From: Chitinophagaceae bacterium
Lineage (GTDB): Bacteria > Bacteroidota > Bacteroidia > Chitinophagales > Chitinophagaceae
Direction of reading: 5' to 3'
Assembly (NCBI GenBank): GCA_016713965.1
Contig: JADJOC010000010.1
Coordinates: forward strand, 62,001-126,000
Length of the DNA stretch: 64,000 bases
Every line of letters begins with the position of its first letter. The first letter of the stretch is position 1. The notes below the pieces were generated by a model. It ran no database searches. It saw only the letters and a list, made by a program, of their open reading frames with translations, and was not told the origin of the DNA. This document shows positions 17,629 through 25,574 of the stretch, one piece after another. The position numbers were made by a program, and so were the translations under genes.

Positions 17629-19052
17629 ATGAGTACAAGTATTCCTGCAAACAAAAAAGACGAATTGTTTAATAAGCTAAAAAATGCCAATACCGCATTT
17701 CAGCAAATTTATCCTGGTGACAGAACGGAAAGGCAACCAGTCCATACATTGTACGGCGGGGCCAATCTTTTTAAATATGACGCAGCAAAAGCCTGGGATT
17801 AAGAGCATTGGAGATATTCAATACTTATGCTCCGGATTTTGTAAGCTTTGGCAAGGCATTTGGACTGGATGGTATAGAAAAAATTGACACTAAACTATCG
17901 GTTGAGGACATGCGAAAAAAGTATGAAACGTTATCAATGCTGGAAAGAAAAAACCATCCGGCAAGATTGTCTTATGAAGTGTATAATAAAGTAGTCAGCA
18001 AACTCAAAACAGAAGCTATAGAAGATTTTAGGATTGATTTTGAAGACGGCTATGGCAACCGCAGCAATGAGGAAGAGGATGCCACGGCAGTTGAAGCTGC
18101 TACAGAAGTGGCCAAAGGCATGAAGGAGAAAACATTGCCGCCCTTTATTGGTATCCGCATCAAACCTTTTACAGAAGAAATGAAAGAAAGAGGTTTAAGA
18201 ACGTTGGATTTATTTGTAAGCACTTTGGTTAAAGCAACCGGAGGTAAATTGCCCGATAATTTTATTGTGATGCTGCCGAAAGTTACCATACCAGAACAGG
18301 TAACTACACTGGTTAATTTTTTTGAAATTTTAGAGCAGGAACTTGGTTTGCAAAGTGGTGTATTAAAAATGGAGATGATGGTAGAAACCACGCAGGCCAT
18401 TATGGATATTGATGGCACCAACCCTTTATTTCGTTTTATCAAGGCTAGCAAAGGCCGTTGCATTGCTACTCATTTTGGTACATATGATTATACGGCTTCC
18501 TGTAGCATAACTGCCAAGTACCAGGAAATGGACCACCCGGTTTGTGATTTTGCCCACCATATGACAAAAGTTGCGCTGGCGCACACAGGTATTTGGTTGT
18601 CGGATGGTGCTACCAACACGATGCCTATTGGCACACATCGTGGAGAAAATTTAACCAATGAACAATTGCAGGAAAATAAAGACGTAGTGCACCGGGCCTG
18701 GAAAAAAGGTTACGATCACATCCGCCACTCTTTATGGAATGGTTTTTACCAGGGTTGGGATTTGAACCCTGCACAATTCCCGATGCGTTATGCGGCTGTA
18801 TTTGCTTTCTTTTTAGAAAGTTATGATGATGCGGTTGAACGCCTGAAAACATTTGTGGAAAAAGCCGCAAGGGCAACTTTGATTGGTGATGTATTTGACG
18901 ATGCAGCAACCGGCCAGGGATTATTGAATTATTTTTTACGGGCATTAAACAGCGGTGCCATTACCGAAGAAGAAGTACTGGCAACAGGGTTAACACTCGA
19001 TGAAATACGCAGCCGTTCTTTCAAAAAGATTTTAGAAAACAGGAAAAAATAA
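17629..19052 (+). CDS. HpcH/CitE-like TIM-barrel protein (DUF6986-type), frameshifted
   Basis: Unassigned enzyme repeatedly found in ureide degradation clusters. The ATG at 17629 gives MSTSIPANKKDELFNKLK, then HTLYGGANLFKYDAAKAW. One missing base at about 17790 puts the rest (LRALEIFNTYAPDF onward) in another frame. The total is about 474 residues. Features of the malate-synthase/citrate-lyase-beta barrel include RIDFEDGYGNRSNEEED (acidic metal site), GIRIKPFTEEMKERG, VLKMEMMVETTQAIMD, and ATHFGTYDYTASC. It may act on ureidoglycolate or glyoxylate; this is inference from position. The stop overlaps the xdhC start by one base (TAATG). Confidence 0.7.
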
Positions 19053-20034
19053 TGCAGGTCTGGCAATTTATACACGATAAGTTGACTGCCGGTTGTACTA
19101 TTCAATTGCTATTTGTATTGCAAAGTGAAGGTAGCTCACCGGGCAGGCAGGGTTTTAAAATGGCAGTGTCTTCGGATGGAGAATTTTGCGGCACAATCGG
19201 TGGTGGAATTATGGAGCAAAAGCTTGTGGGAAAAGCTAAACATTTATTGGCCAGCAATGAAATCAAAATTATATTGCAAAACCAATATCACGATAAAGCA
19301 CACACGAAAGATCAATCCGGTATGATTTGCTCCGGAAGTCAGTTGAACGCTTTTATTCCATTAACAATTACTGATAAAGCTATTGTAGATGAAGTTTTAA
19401 CAAATAAGCAAAATCAATCCATACATTTTTCTTCAACAGGGATTAGCATTAAAGCCCCTCCACAACAATATTTTAATTTTATTGATGAAATAAATTGGGA
19501 ATATGCTGAACCTATAAACCAGCGCTCTGTAATACACATCATTGGCGGCGGGCATGTAGGTTTGGCATTATCACAAATAATGAGTTTTTAAATTTCCATA
19601 TTAAAATTTATGATGACCGGCCAGAACTAAATACTTTGCTGCAAAATAATTTTGCCAATGAAAAAATTATTGTCGGCGATTATGAAAAAATTGATGAATA
19701 CATAAACGATGCCGATAATGATTTTGTGGTAATAATGACTGTAGGTTACAGGACTGATAAAATCGTTTTAAAACAATTAATCAATAAAGATTTTTTTTAT
19801 GTGGGTGTAATGGGTAGCGATAAAAAAATAGCAACTTTATTTACCGAATTAAAAGAAGAAGGAATTTTATCAGAAAAATTGAAAAATATCTTTACACCCA
19901 TCGGCATAAATATCTTCAGCAAAACCACGCAGGAAATTGCCATAAGCATTGCTGCCGAAATTATTAATGAAAAAATAAAGGGTTGTCTACTGGCAGATGT
20001 ACAAAAATCGATAATGCAAAAATTTAAGAGTTGA
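19052..20034 (+). CDS. xdhC: XdhC-type molybdenum cofactor insertion protein, frameshifted
   Basis: Binds Mo-cofactor, promotes its sulfuration and inserts it into XdhB. The N-terminal XdhC/CoxI domain shows LQSEGSSPGRQGFKMAV and CGTIGGGIMEQKLV, typical of the family. The Rossmann domain begins VIHIIGGGHVGLALSQIM. The frame then stops at 19591, and one extra T in the T-run at about 19585-19590 continues it through LNFHIKIYDDRPELNTLL and VIMTVGYRTDKIVL to the stop at 20034 (about 327 residues). It is located well away from xdhAB but in the same transcript direction. Confidence 0.85.
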
Positions 20035-20079
20035 CTGCTATTTATTGTGCTGCATTAATATTAAAAGTAGAGAACCGAT

Positions 20080-20190
20080 GCTGAAGCTACAGTAGTACTA
20101 AAGTTCAGTAAGGCTGTAAGAAAGGAACGGGCTGTATTCGTTCCTTTCTTGACTTTTTTGTTACTTTTTGTGTCAAGACAAAAAGTAAAT
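20080..20190 (+). repeat. Tandem-hairpin element, copy 3 (diverged stems)
   Basis: Shares the head GAAGCTACAGTAGTAC with copies 1 and 2, but stem 1 is now AAGAAAGGAACG (20118-20129) with CGTTCCTTTCTT (20139-20150). Stem 2 is TTACTTTTTGT (20161-20171) with ACAAAAAGTAA (20178-20188). Pairing is kept although the sequence differs. It lies before mmsA. Confidence 0.7.
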
Positions 20191-20275
20191 ACAATATTAT
20201 CAAATCATTTTTTGCCATTAAACTAATTAATCATAATTTACTAACTCAATTTTATAAATCTATTTTAACTGCAAT

Positions 20276-21733
20276 ATGAAATATTCTCCCACACAAAATT
20301 ATATTAACGGGCAATTTATTAATGCAAGCGTATCTAAAACGATGGAGGTAATATCCCCTTTGGACGGAACATTATTATCAACCGTTCCTATGTCTTCTTC
20401 AAAAGATTTAAATGATGCAGTTGCTGCTGCAAAAAAAGCTTTCCCGGGCTGGAGCAAAACACCGATCAAAGAAAGGGTACAGGTCTTTTTTAAATATAAA
20501 ACTTTACTTGAAAAGCATTTAAAAGAACTCTCAGAATTGTGCAGTGAAGAAAACGGAAAAACATACAGCGAATCTGTTGCAGAAATAGAAAAATGTATTG
20601 AGCTCACAGAATTCGCCACTTCATTACCTCAATTGGTTACCGGCGAAATTTTAGAAGTGAGCAGGGGAGTGGAGTGCAGAACGGAGCATGTGCCACTTGG
20701 CGTAGTAGCCTCTATCGTTCCTTTCAATTTTCCATCCATGGTTCCCAACTGGACAATCCCTAACGCTATTGCTTTGGGCAATTGCATGATCATAAAACCA
20801 TCAGAAAAAGTGCCGCTGAGTTGTGGAAAGCTGGCCGAATTATTAAAAGAAGCCGGTTTACCCGATGGCGTATTTAATATTGTACACGGCGATGTGGAAA
20901 TTGTAAATGCCATTTGTGATCATCCCGATATTGAAGCAGTATCATTTGTAGGGTCTACCAAAGTGGCAAAGATTGTGTACCAACGGGCAACGGCAACGTA
21001 TAAACGCTGTTTGGCTTTGGGAGGTGCAAAAAATCATTTAATGGTGTTGCCTGATGCCATTCCGGGTATGACGGCGCAAAATGTAGCTGCTTCCATGAGT
21101 GGCTGCGCAGGCCAGCGTTGTATGGCAGCAAGCGCCATGATAGGTGTAGGGAATATTGACCATATTGTTGATAAAATTTGTGAAGAAGCCAAAAAAGTTG
21201 TTCCCGGGCAAAATTTGGGAGCAGTAATTAACAAAGAGTCGCAGGAAAGAATTGAAAAATATATTACCGAAGCAGAAAAAGACGGCGCTAAAATTTTAGT
21301 AGACGGTCGCAACACAAAAGTAAGCGGCAAAGAAAAAGGAACGTATGTTGGCCCAACCGTAATTGATTATGTAAAGCCTGGCATGAGCGTGGCCACCGAA
21401 GAAATTTTCGGCCCGGTAATTTCCATCATGCGTACCAATACGGTTGATGAAGCCCTGGCTATTGAAAATGCAAACCCTTATGGAAATGCAGCCAGCGTGT
21501 TTACACAAAATGGAGGCATGGCCCGCTACATCATTGACCGGGCAAGTGCCGGAATGATTGGCGTGAATGTTGGTGTGCCTGTTCCCCGTGAGCCATTTAG
21601 TTTTGGCGGGTGGAATGAAAGTAAATTTGGCGTAGGAGATATTACCGGTAAAAGCTCTATCGAATTCTGGACTAAATTAAAAAAATCTACCACTAAATGG
21701 AATGCAGATGCAGGGGTAAATTGGATGAGTTAG
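20276..21733 (+). CDS. mmsA: CoA-acylating (methyl)malonate-semialdehyde dehydrogenase
   Basis: Converts malonate semialdehyde (from uracil via beta-alanine) to acetyl-CoA, and methylmalonate semialdehyde (from thymine or valine) to propionyl-CoA. The 485-residue length is standard. The catalytic thiol is Cys282 in GCAGQRCMAAS, with Met directly after as in this subfamily. The segment LGGAKNHLMVLPDA lacks the usual general-base Glu of hydrolytic aldehyde dehydrogenases, which marks the CoA-acylating type. The cofactor-binding GSTKVAKIV is present near 226. The frame is intact. A fragment of a second copy's 3' end lies at 22633-22714, beyond the first RAYT. Confidence 0.93.
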   Translation: MKYSPTQNYINGQFINASVSKTMEVISPLDGTLLSTVPMSSSKDLNDAVAAAKKAFPGWSKTPIKERVQVFFKYKTLLEKHLKELSELCSEENGKTYSESVAEIEKCIELTEFATSLPQLVTGEILEVSRGVECRTEHVPLGVVASIVPFNFPSMVPNWTIPNAIALGNCMIIKPSEKVPLSCGKLAELLKEAGLPDGVFNIVHGDVEIVNAICDHPDIEAVSFVGSTKVAKIVYQRATATYKRCLALGGAKNHLMVLPDAIPGMTAQNVAASMSGCAGQRCMAASAMIGVGNIDHIVDKICEEAKKVVPGQNLGAVINKESQERIEKYITEAEKDGAKILVDGRNTKVSGKEKGTYVGPTVIDYVKPGMSVATEEIFGPVISIMRTNTVDEALAIENANPYGNAASVFTQNGGMARYIIDRASAGMIGVNVGVPVPREPFSFGGWNESKFGVGDITGKSSIEFWTKLKKSTTKWNADAGVNWMS

Positions 21734-21778
21734 GATAGGGAACACGGATACGGCTGATTTTGCACAAATTTTTTTTAA

Positions 21779-21862
21779 TACCAACTTCGGTTTTTCATAG
21801 CATCATCGTTGCGTCGCAATCCGTTCATCGTCAGTGCTACTATTTGGCTTTTATTGAAGCGT
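21779..21862 (-). repeat. Dispersed repeat fragment, reversed
   Basis: CATCATCGTTGCGTCGCAATCC followed by CTATTTGGCTTTTATTGAAGC, as at 13380 and 6060. It is the reverse of the GATCAATAAAGG module. Confidence 0.6.
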
Positions 21863-21868
21863 AGAATA

Positions 21869-22005
21869 AAAGTCCGAAGGACTGTAATTAATCGCATCGA
21901 AAGGAATAATTTTATTTGATTGAATGTAAAAAAGCCCGAAGGGCTGTAATTAATATAGCTGTAATATAAATATATTGTAATCAAACCCCGAAGGGGTGAA
22001 ATTAG
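21869..22005. repeat. REP cluster of RAYT1, upstream (CCGAAGG hairpins)
   Basis: Three short palindromes, each followed by TGTAATTAA or TGAAATTA: AGTCCGAAGGACT (21871), AGCCCGAAGGGCT (21933) and ACCCCGAAGGGGT (21985). The stem bases differ between copies but pair in each. They flank the RAYT at 22021 and match the downstream pair. Confidence 0.85.
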
Positions 22006-22020
22006 AAAATAAATAGACTT

Positions 22021-22482
22021 ATGCCGGGAACTTTTTCTCAAATTTATGTTCAATATGTATTTGCTGTTAAAGGAAGAGAAAATTGTATTTTGCCATCATT
22101 TCAAACTGAACTGTACAAATATATTTCTGGTATAATTACTAATAAAGAGCAAAAGTCGTTAGCCGTAAATGGAATGTCAGATCATGTGCATGTATTAGTA
22201 GGTTTAAAGCCGTCAATGAGAATTGCAGATTTGGTAAGAGATATAAAAAATAATTCCACCAATTTTATTAATGAAAACAAATTCTTAAGAAATAAGTTTT
22301 CATGGCAGGAAGGGTATGGTGTATTTTCTTATTCACAATCAGGTTTTGGTAAAGTTATAGAATATATTAAAAATCAAAAAGAGCATCATAAAAAAAGGAC
22401 ATTTAAACAAGAGTATATGGCTTTTTTAAAGAAATTTGATATATCTTTTGAGGATAAATATTTGTTTGAATTTTATGATTAA
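22021..22482 (+). CDS. REP-associated tyrosine transposase 1 (Y1_Tnp/IS200-like)
   Basis: 153-residue HUH/Y1 single-strand transposase of the RAYT type. The HUH metal motif is His55-Val-His57 (SDHVHVLVGL), the conserved WQEGYGVFSYS block is at 95-104, and Tyr115 in VIEYIKNQKEHH is the likely nucleophile. Three CCGAAGG palindromes lie upstream and two downstream, all different from the CTCCGTAGGAG palindromes around the second RAYT. RAYTs are known to move or maintain their cognate REP sequences; that this one acts on the CCGAAGG family is inferred from flanking position. It stands alone, and no TnpB was seen. Confidence 0.9.
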   Translation: MPGTFSQIYVQYVFAVKGRENCILPSFQTELYKYISGIITNKEQKSLAVNGMSDHVHVLVGLKPSMRIADLVRDIKNNSTNFINENKFLRNKFSWQEGYGVFSYSQSGFGKVIEYIKNQKEHHKKRTFKQEYMAFLKKFDISFEDKYLFEFYD

Positions 22483-22505
22483 TCAATATTATTAATTTCT
22501 AATGT

Positions 22506-22574
22506 CACCCCTTCGGGGTTGAATAAAAATTGATTGGTTATATTCTATATTAATTGCATCCCTTCGGGATTAAT
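22506..22574. repeat. REP cluster of RAYT1, downstream
   Basis: CACCCCTTCGGGGTTGAA (22506-22523) and ATCCCTTCGGGATTAATAA (about 22557-22574), in inverse orientation to the upstream set. Confidence 0.85.
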
Positions 22575-22632
22575 AAAATATATTGGTATTGTTTAGGCAA
22601 GTCTGAAATACCGGAATTATTATAACAATTGG

Positions 22633-22714
22633 AAAAGCTGTATTGAGTTCTGGACTAAATTAAAAAAATCTACCACCAGGGGAATGCCGATGTAGGGGTG
22701 AACTGGATGAGTTA
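22633..22714 (+). pseudogene. mmsA 3'-end fragment
   Basis: An 82-bp stretch closely matches the last codons of mmsA (21652-21733): both contain TTCTGGACTAAATTAAAAAA and end near TGGATGAGTTA. It lies just past RAYT1 and its REPs, so the 1-kb RAYT block sits between two copies of the mmsA end. This suggests duplication with insertion. Confidence 0.75.
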
Positions 22715-22727
22715 AAATTCTTTATAA

Positions 22728-23483
22728 ATGTTTTTTAAAAGTCACTTTATATCAATTGCTGATATTATTGATTCTAAATTTAGAAGTTATCAGCAAATAG
22801 TTAAAAACCCTGCTGATAAAGGAGAATTATGCGAAATATTCATGAAAGAATTTTTGCTTGATGCATTGGATGATAGCTTTAAAATTTTTAGAGGTGGTAG
22901 GATTGTTAATAGTACTGGTAATGAATCAAAGCAAATGGACATTGTATTAGTTGGAAAACGAACAATTAAATTATTTGGCGACAAAGGGATTTACCCAACG
23001 GAATCTGTATTTGGCTGTATTAGTATTACATCTACCTTAACAAAGCAAAAACTTTATGACTGTTGCAGTGAATTTAAATCAATTCCCAAGAAAGATTTCC
23101 ATCTTCATAATTATGGCTGTTTTTCAGAAAAATTTGTTTTTCAATCGATTAATATTTGGCGAACTCTTCTTCCATATAAAGTGATTTTTGCATATCAAGG
23201 TGCATTAGAGAAAACCTGGATTAAAGATATTTATGACTTTGGCAGAGATGAAGAAATTCCTTACAATGTCTTGCCTGATTTGATAATAGTTAATAAGTTG
23301 GGATTTATAGAGAAAATTCGAGCTAAAGATGGTGTAAGTGCAGAACTTCAATTTTTCCCTTTTTCTAAATACCCTAATTATGGATTACCTTTTGGAAAAA
23401 TGCTATTCAATCTTAATAACGCTAATTGGGAGGAATTTATTTTACAGCCACAATTAGAATTTTATTTAAATAAAGATATATAA
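22728..23483 (+). CDS. DUF6602-like putative nuclease-fold protein
   Basis: 251-residue soluble protein. The N-terminal half has GELCEIFMKEFLLDAL (about 32-47) and RIVNSTGNESKQMDIVLV (about 58-75), followed by a hydrophobic ISITSTLTKQK. This E...Q-x-D-I-V-L...(S/T)xK spacing resembles PD-(D/E)xK nuclease folds, including the DUF6602 family often found in defence or mobile contexts. A nuclease role is inference only. It starts 13 bp after the mmsA fragment and ends 6 bp before the aminotransferase start. It is therefore an insertion inside the pyrimidine operon that keeps it in the same transcript. Confidence 0.6.
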   Translation: MFFKSHFISIADIIDSKFRSYQQIVKNPADKGELCEIFMKEFLLDALDDSFKIFRGGRIVNSTGNESKQMDIVLVGKRTIKLFGDKGIYPTESVFGCISITSTLTKQKLYDCCSEFKSIPKKDFHLHNYGCFSEKFVFQSINIWRTLLPYKVIFAYQGALEKTWIKDIYDFGRDEEIPYNVLPDLIIVNKLGFIEKIRAKDGVSAELQFFPFSKYPNYGLPFGKMLFNLNNANWEEFILQPQLEFYLNKDI

Positions 23484-23489
23484 TAATTT

Positions 23490-24836
23490 ATGCAAACTTC
23501 CACAATGTCACCATCAAAAGAAATCATACAAGACAACCTCGATTACACCTTATTCTCCTGGAGCAAACAAAAAGGTATTGCACCCATCGCCGTAAAACAT
23601 GCCGAAGGGGTGTATTTACATGATTATGATGGCAAACGTTACATCGATTTTTCATCCGGGTTGATGAATGTAAACATCGGTCATGGCAACCAGCGTGTAA
23701 CCGAAGCCGTTATTAAGCAAATGCAAGAGGTTGCTTATGTCACGCCAAGCTGTGTTACCAAAGTTCGTGGCGAACTGGGAAAAAAGCTGGCAGAAATCTG
23801 CCCCGGAGATTTAAACAAAGCATTTTTTACTTTATGCGGAGCAACATCAATAGAAAATGCAATTAAATTAGCAAGGCTTTATACCGGCCGCCATAAAATT
23901 TTGACCCGCTACCAATCTTATCATGGCTCTTCCAATGGAGCTATGACGGCGAGTGGCGATCCACGCAAACTGCCAGTTGATGCACAACAGGCACCCAATT
24001 TTGTTCATTTCGATTTACCTTATTTATACCGCTGGGAGTATGGTGAAGAAAATTTATTAAAAGAAACGGTAGCGCAACTGGAAAGAACAATTGCTTACGA
24101 AGGTCCTGCTAATATTGCCGCTATTATGCTCGAAGGCGAATCAGGTTCATCTGGTTGTTTACAATATCCTGTCGGTTATTTAAAAGCGGTAAGAGAAATT
24201 TGCAACAAACACGGCATCTTATTAATCATGGATGAAGTAATGAGCGGTTTTGGCCGTACTGGTAACTGGTTTGGATTTCAAAATCATGATATTGTACCCG
24301 ATATGATTGCTATGGCCAAAGGACTTACCTGTGGCTATCTGCCATTTGGTTGCTTAATGGTAAGCGATAAAGTTGCTGCTAAGTTTGATGATTCAGTATT
24401 AGCTTTAGGTTTAACGTATTCTGCACATCCGGTAAGTTGTGCTGCAGCTTTGGAGACTTTAAAAATTTATGAAGACGAAAGGTTAATAGAGAATTGTGTG
24501 GCCATGGAAAAATATTTAAATCAACAAATAGAAATATTAAAACAAAAACATCCCAGTATAGGCGATTGGAGAAATACTGGTTTATTAGGTTGCCTTGAAT
24601 TGGTGAAAAACAGGAAAACAAAAGAACCAATGGCGCCTTTCAATGCCAAGCCCGATGAAATGGTAGTAATGAATAAAGTTGCTGCTAAAATTAAAGAATT
24701 AGGCATGTATACTTTTGTTCGCTGGAATTATGTTTTTATTGCTCCGCCCTTATGTGTTACTAAAGAACAAATTGATGAAGGGTTGGCAATCATCAGCGAG
24801 GCGATAAAAATTGCTGATGAAGCAGTAACTCCGTAG
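23490..24836 (+). CDS. Class III aminotransferase, likely beta-alanine:2-oxoacid
   Basis: PLP enzyme of fold type I. The PLP lysine is Lys277 in MIAMAKGLTCGYLPFG, the pyridine-N aspartate is Asp248 in LIMDEVMSGFGRTG, and the CGATSIENAIKLAR phosphate region is at 116-129. At 448 residues it fits the taurine/beta-alanine-pyruvate group. Between dihydropyrimidinase products and MmsA it most likely turns beta-alanine (or beta-aminoisobutyrate) into (methyl)malonate semialdehyde. The last codons (GTA ACT CCG TAG) run into a REP palindrome: the stop codon lies inside ACTCCGTAGGAGT. Other omega-amino substrates cannot be excluded. Confidence 0.88.
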   Translation: MQTSTMSPSKEIIQDNLDYTLFSWSKQKGIAPIAVKHAEGVYLHDYDGKRYIDFSSGLMNVNIGHGNQRVTEAVIKQMQEVAYVTPSCVTKVRGELGKKLAEICPGDLNKAFFTLCGATSIENAIKLARLYTGRHKILTRYQSYHGSSNGAMTASGDPRKLPVDAQQAPNFVHFDLPYLYRWEYGEENLLKETVAQLERTIAYEGPANIAAIMLEGESGSSGCLQYPVGYLKAVREICNKHGILLIMDEVMSGFGRTGNWFGFQNHDIVPDMIAMAKGLTCGYLPFGCLMVSDKVAAKFDDSVLALGLTYSAHPVSCAAALETLKIYEDERLIENCVAMEKYLNQQIEILKQKHPSIGDWRNTGLLGCLELVKNRKTKEPMAPFNAKPDEMVVMNKVAAKIKELGMYTFVRWNYVFIAPPLCVTKEQIDEGLAIISEAIKIADEAVTP

Positions 24837-24946
24837 GAGTTCAATATTTATAGAAGATTCCAAATGCAGTTACAACTCCGTAGGAGTCAAATATTTCTAG
24901 CCAAATGAAACCATAATTTAGTTCCGACTCCTACGGAGTCGAATAT
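24828..24946. repeat. REP cluster of RAYT2, upstream (CTCCGTAGGAG)
   Basis: Three palindromes: AACTCCGTAGGAGTT (24827-24841, overlapping the aminotransferase stop), AACTCCGTAGGAGTC (about 24874) and GACTCCTACGGAGTC (about 24927). Each is followed by an AAATATTTxTAG-like tail. Confidence 0.88.
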
Positions 24947-24985
24947 TTTTAGATAAATTAATTTTAACACCCAATATTCTAACCA

Positions 24986-25447
24986 ATGCCAAACACCTAT
25001 ACGCAATTATATATTCAATTCGTATTTGCAGTAAAAGCCAGAGAAACATTAATTGAAAAAGGATGGAAAAATGATTTGTATAAATATATTACAGGTATTG
25101 TTCAAAATAACAAAAGTAAAATGCTTGCAATAAATGGAATGCCTGATCATATTCATATTTTTATTGGGTATAAACCAAATATTGCATTACCAGATTTGGT
25201 AAAAGATATAAAAATAGCAAGCAATTTATGGATCAATGAAAATAAATTAACGCGGCAAAGGTTCAACTGGCAGGAAGGATACGGTGCGTTTTCATATAGC
25301 CAGTCGCATATTGATAAAGTTTGTAATTATATTAAAAACCAGGAATTACATCATGCCAGAAAAACATTTAAAGATGAATACGCAGAATTTTTAAAACAAT
25401 TTCAGGTAGAATATGATGAAGAATATTTGTTTCAATTTTTCGATTAA
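24986..25447 (+). CDS. REP-associated tyrosine transposase 2 (Y1_Tnp/IS200-like)
   Basis: 153 residues, clearly homologous to RAYT1 along its whole length. The HUH motif is His55-Ile-His57 (PDHIHIFIGY), the WQEGYGAFSYS block is at 95-104, and the likely nucleophile is Tyr115 in KVCNYIKNQELHH. Three ACTCCGTAGGAGT palindromes lie on each side, those downstream being inverted. The same palindrome occurs about 20 times across the window, so this copy is the likely source or keeper of that family. The flanking palindromes differ from those of RAYT1. Confidence 0.9.
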   Translation: MPNTYTQLYIQFVFAVKARETLIEKGWKNDLYKYITGIVQNNKSKMLAINGMPDHIHIFIGYKPNIALPDLVKDIKIASNLWINENKLTRQRFNWQEGYGAFSYSQSHIDKVCNYIKNQELHHARKTFKDEYAEFLKQFQVEYDEEYLFQFFD

Positions 25448-25454
25448 TATATTT

Positions 25455-25570
25455 TGTTGAACTCCTACGGAGTTCCCCGAATCACTTTTAAATTTTATAA
25501 ATATTGAACTCCTACGGAGTTTGTAAAACAATTGTTTATTTCTATAAATATTCATCTCCTACGGAGAATT
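25455..25570. repeat. REP cluster of RAYT2, downstream
   Basis: GAACTCCTACGGAGTTC (about 25459), GAACTCCTACGGAGTTT (about 25506) and ATCTCCTACGGAGAATT (about 25554). The last ends a few bases before the permease start. Confidence 0.88.
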
Positions 25571-25574
25571 ATTT

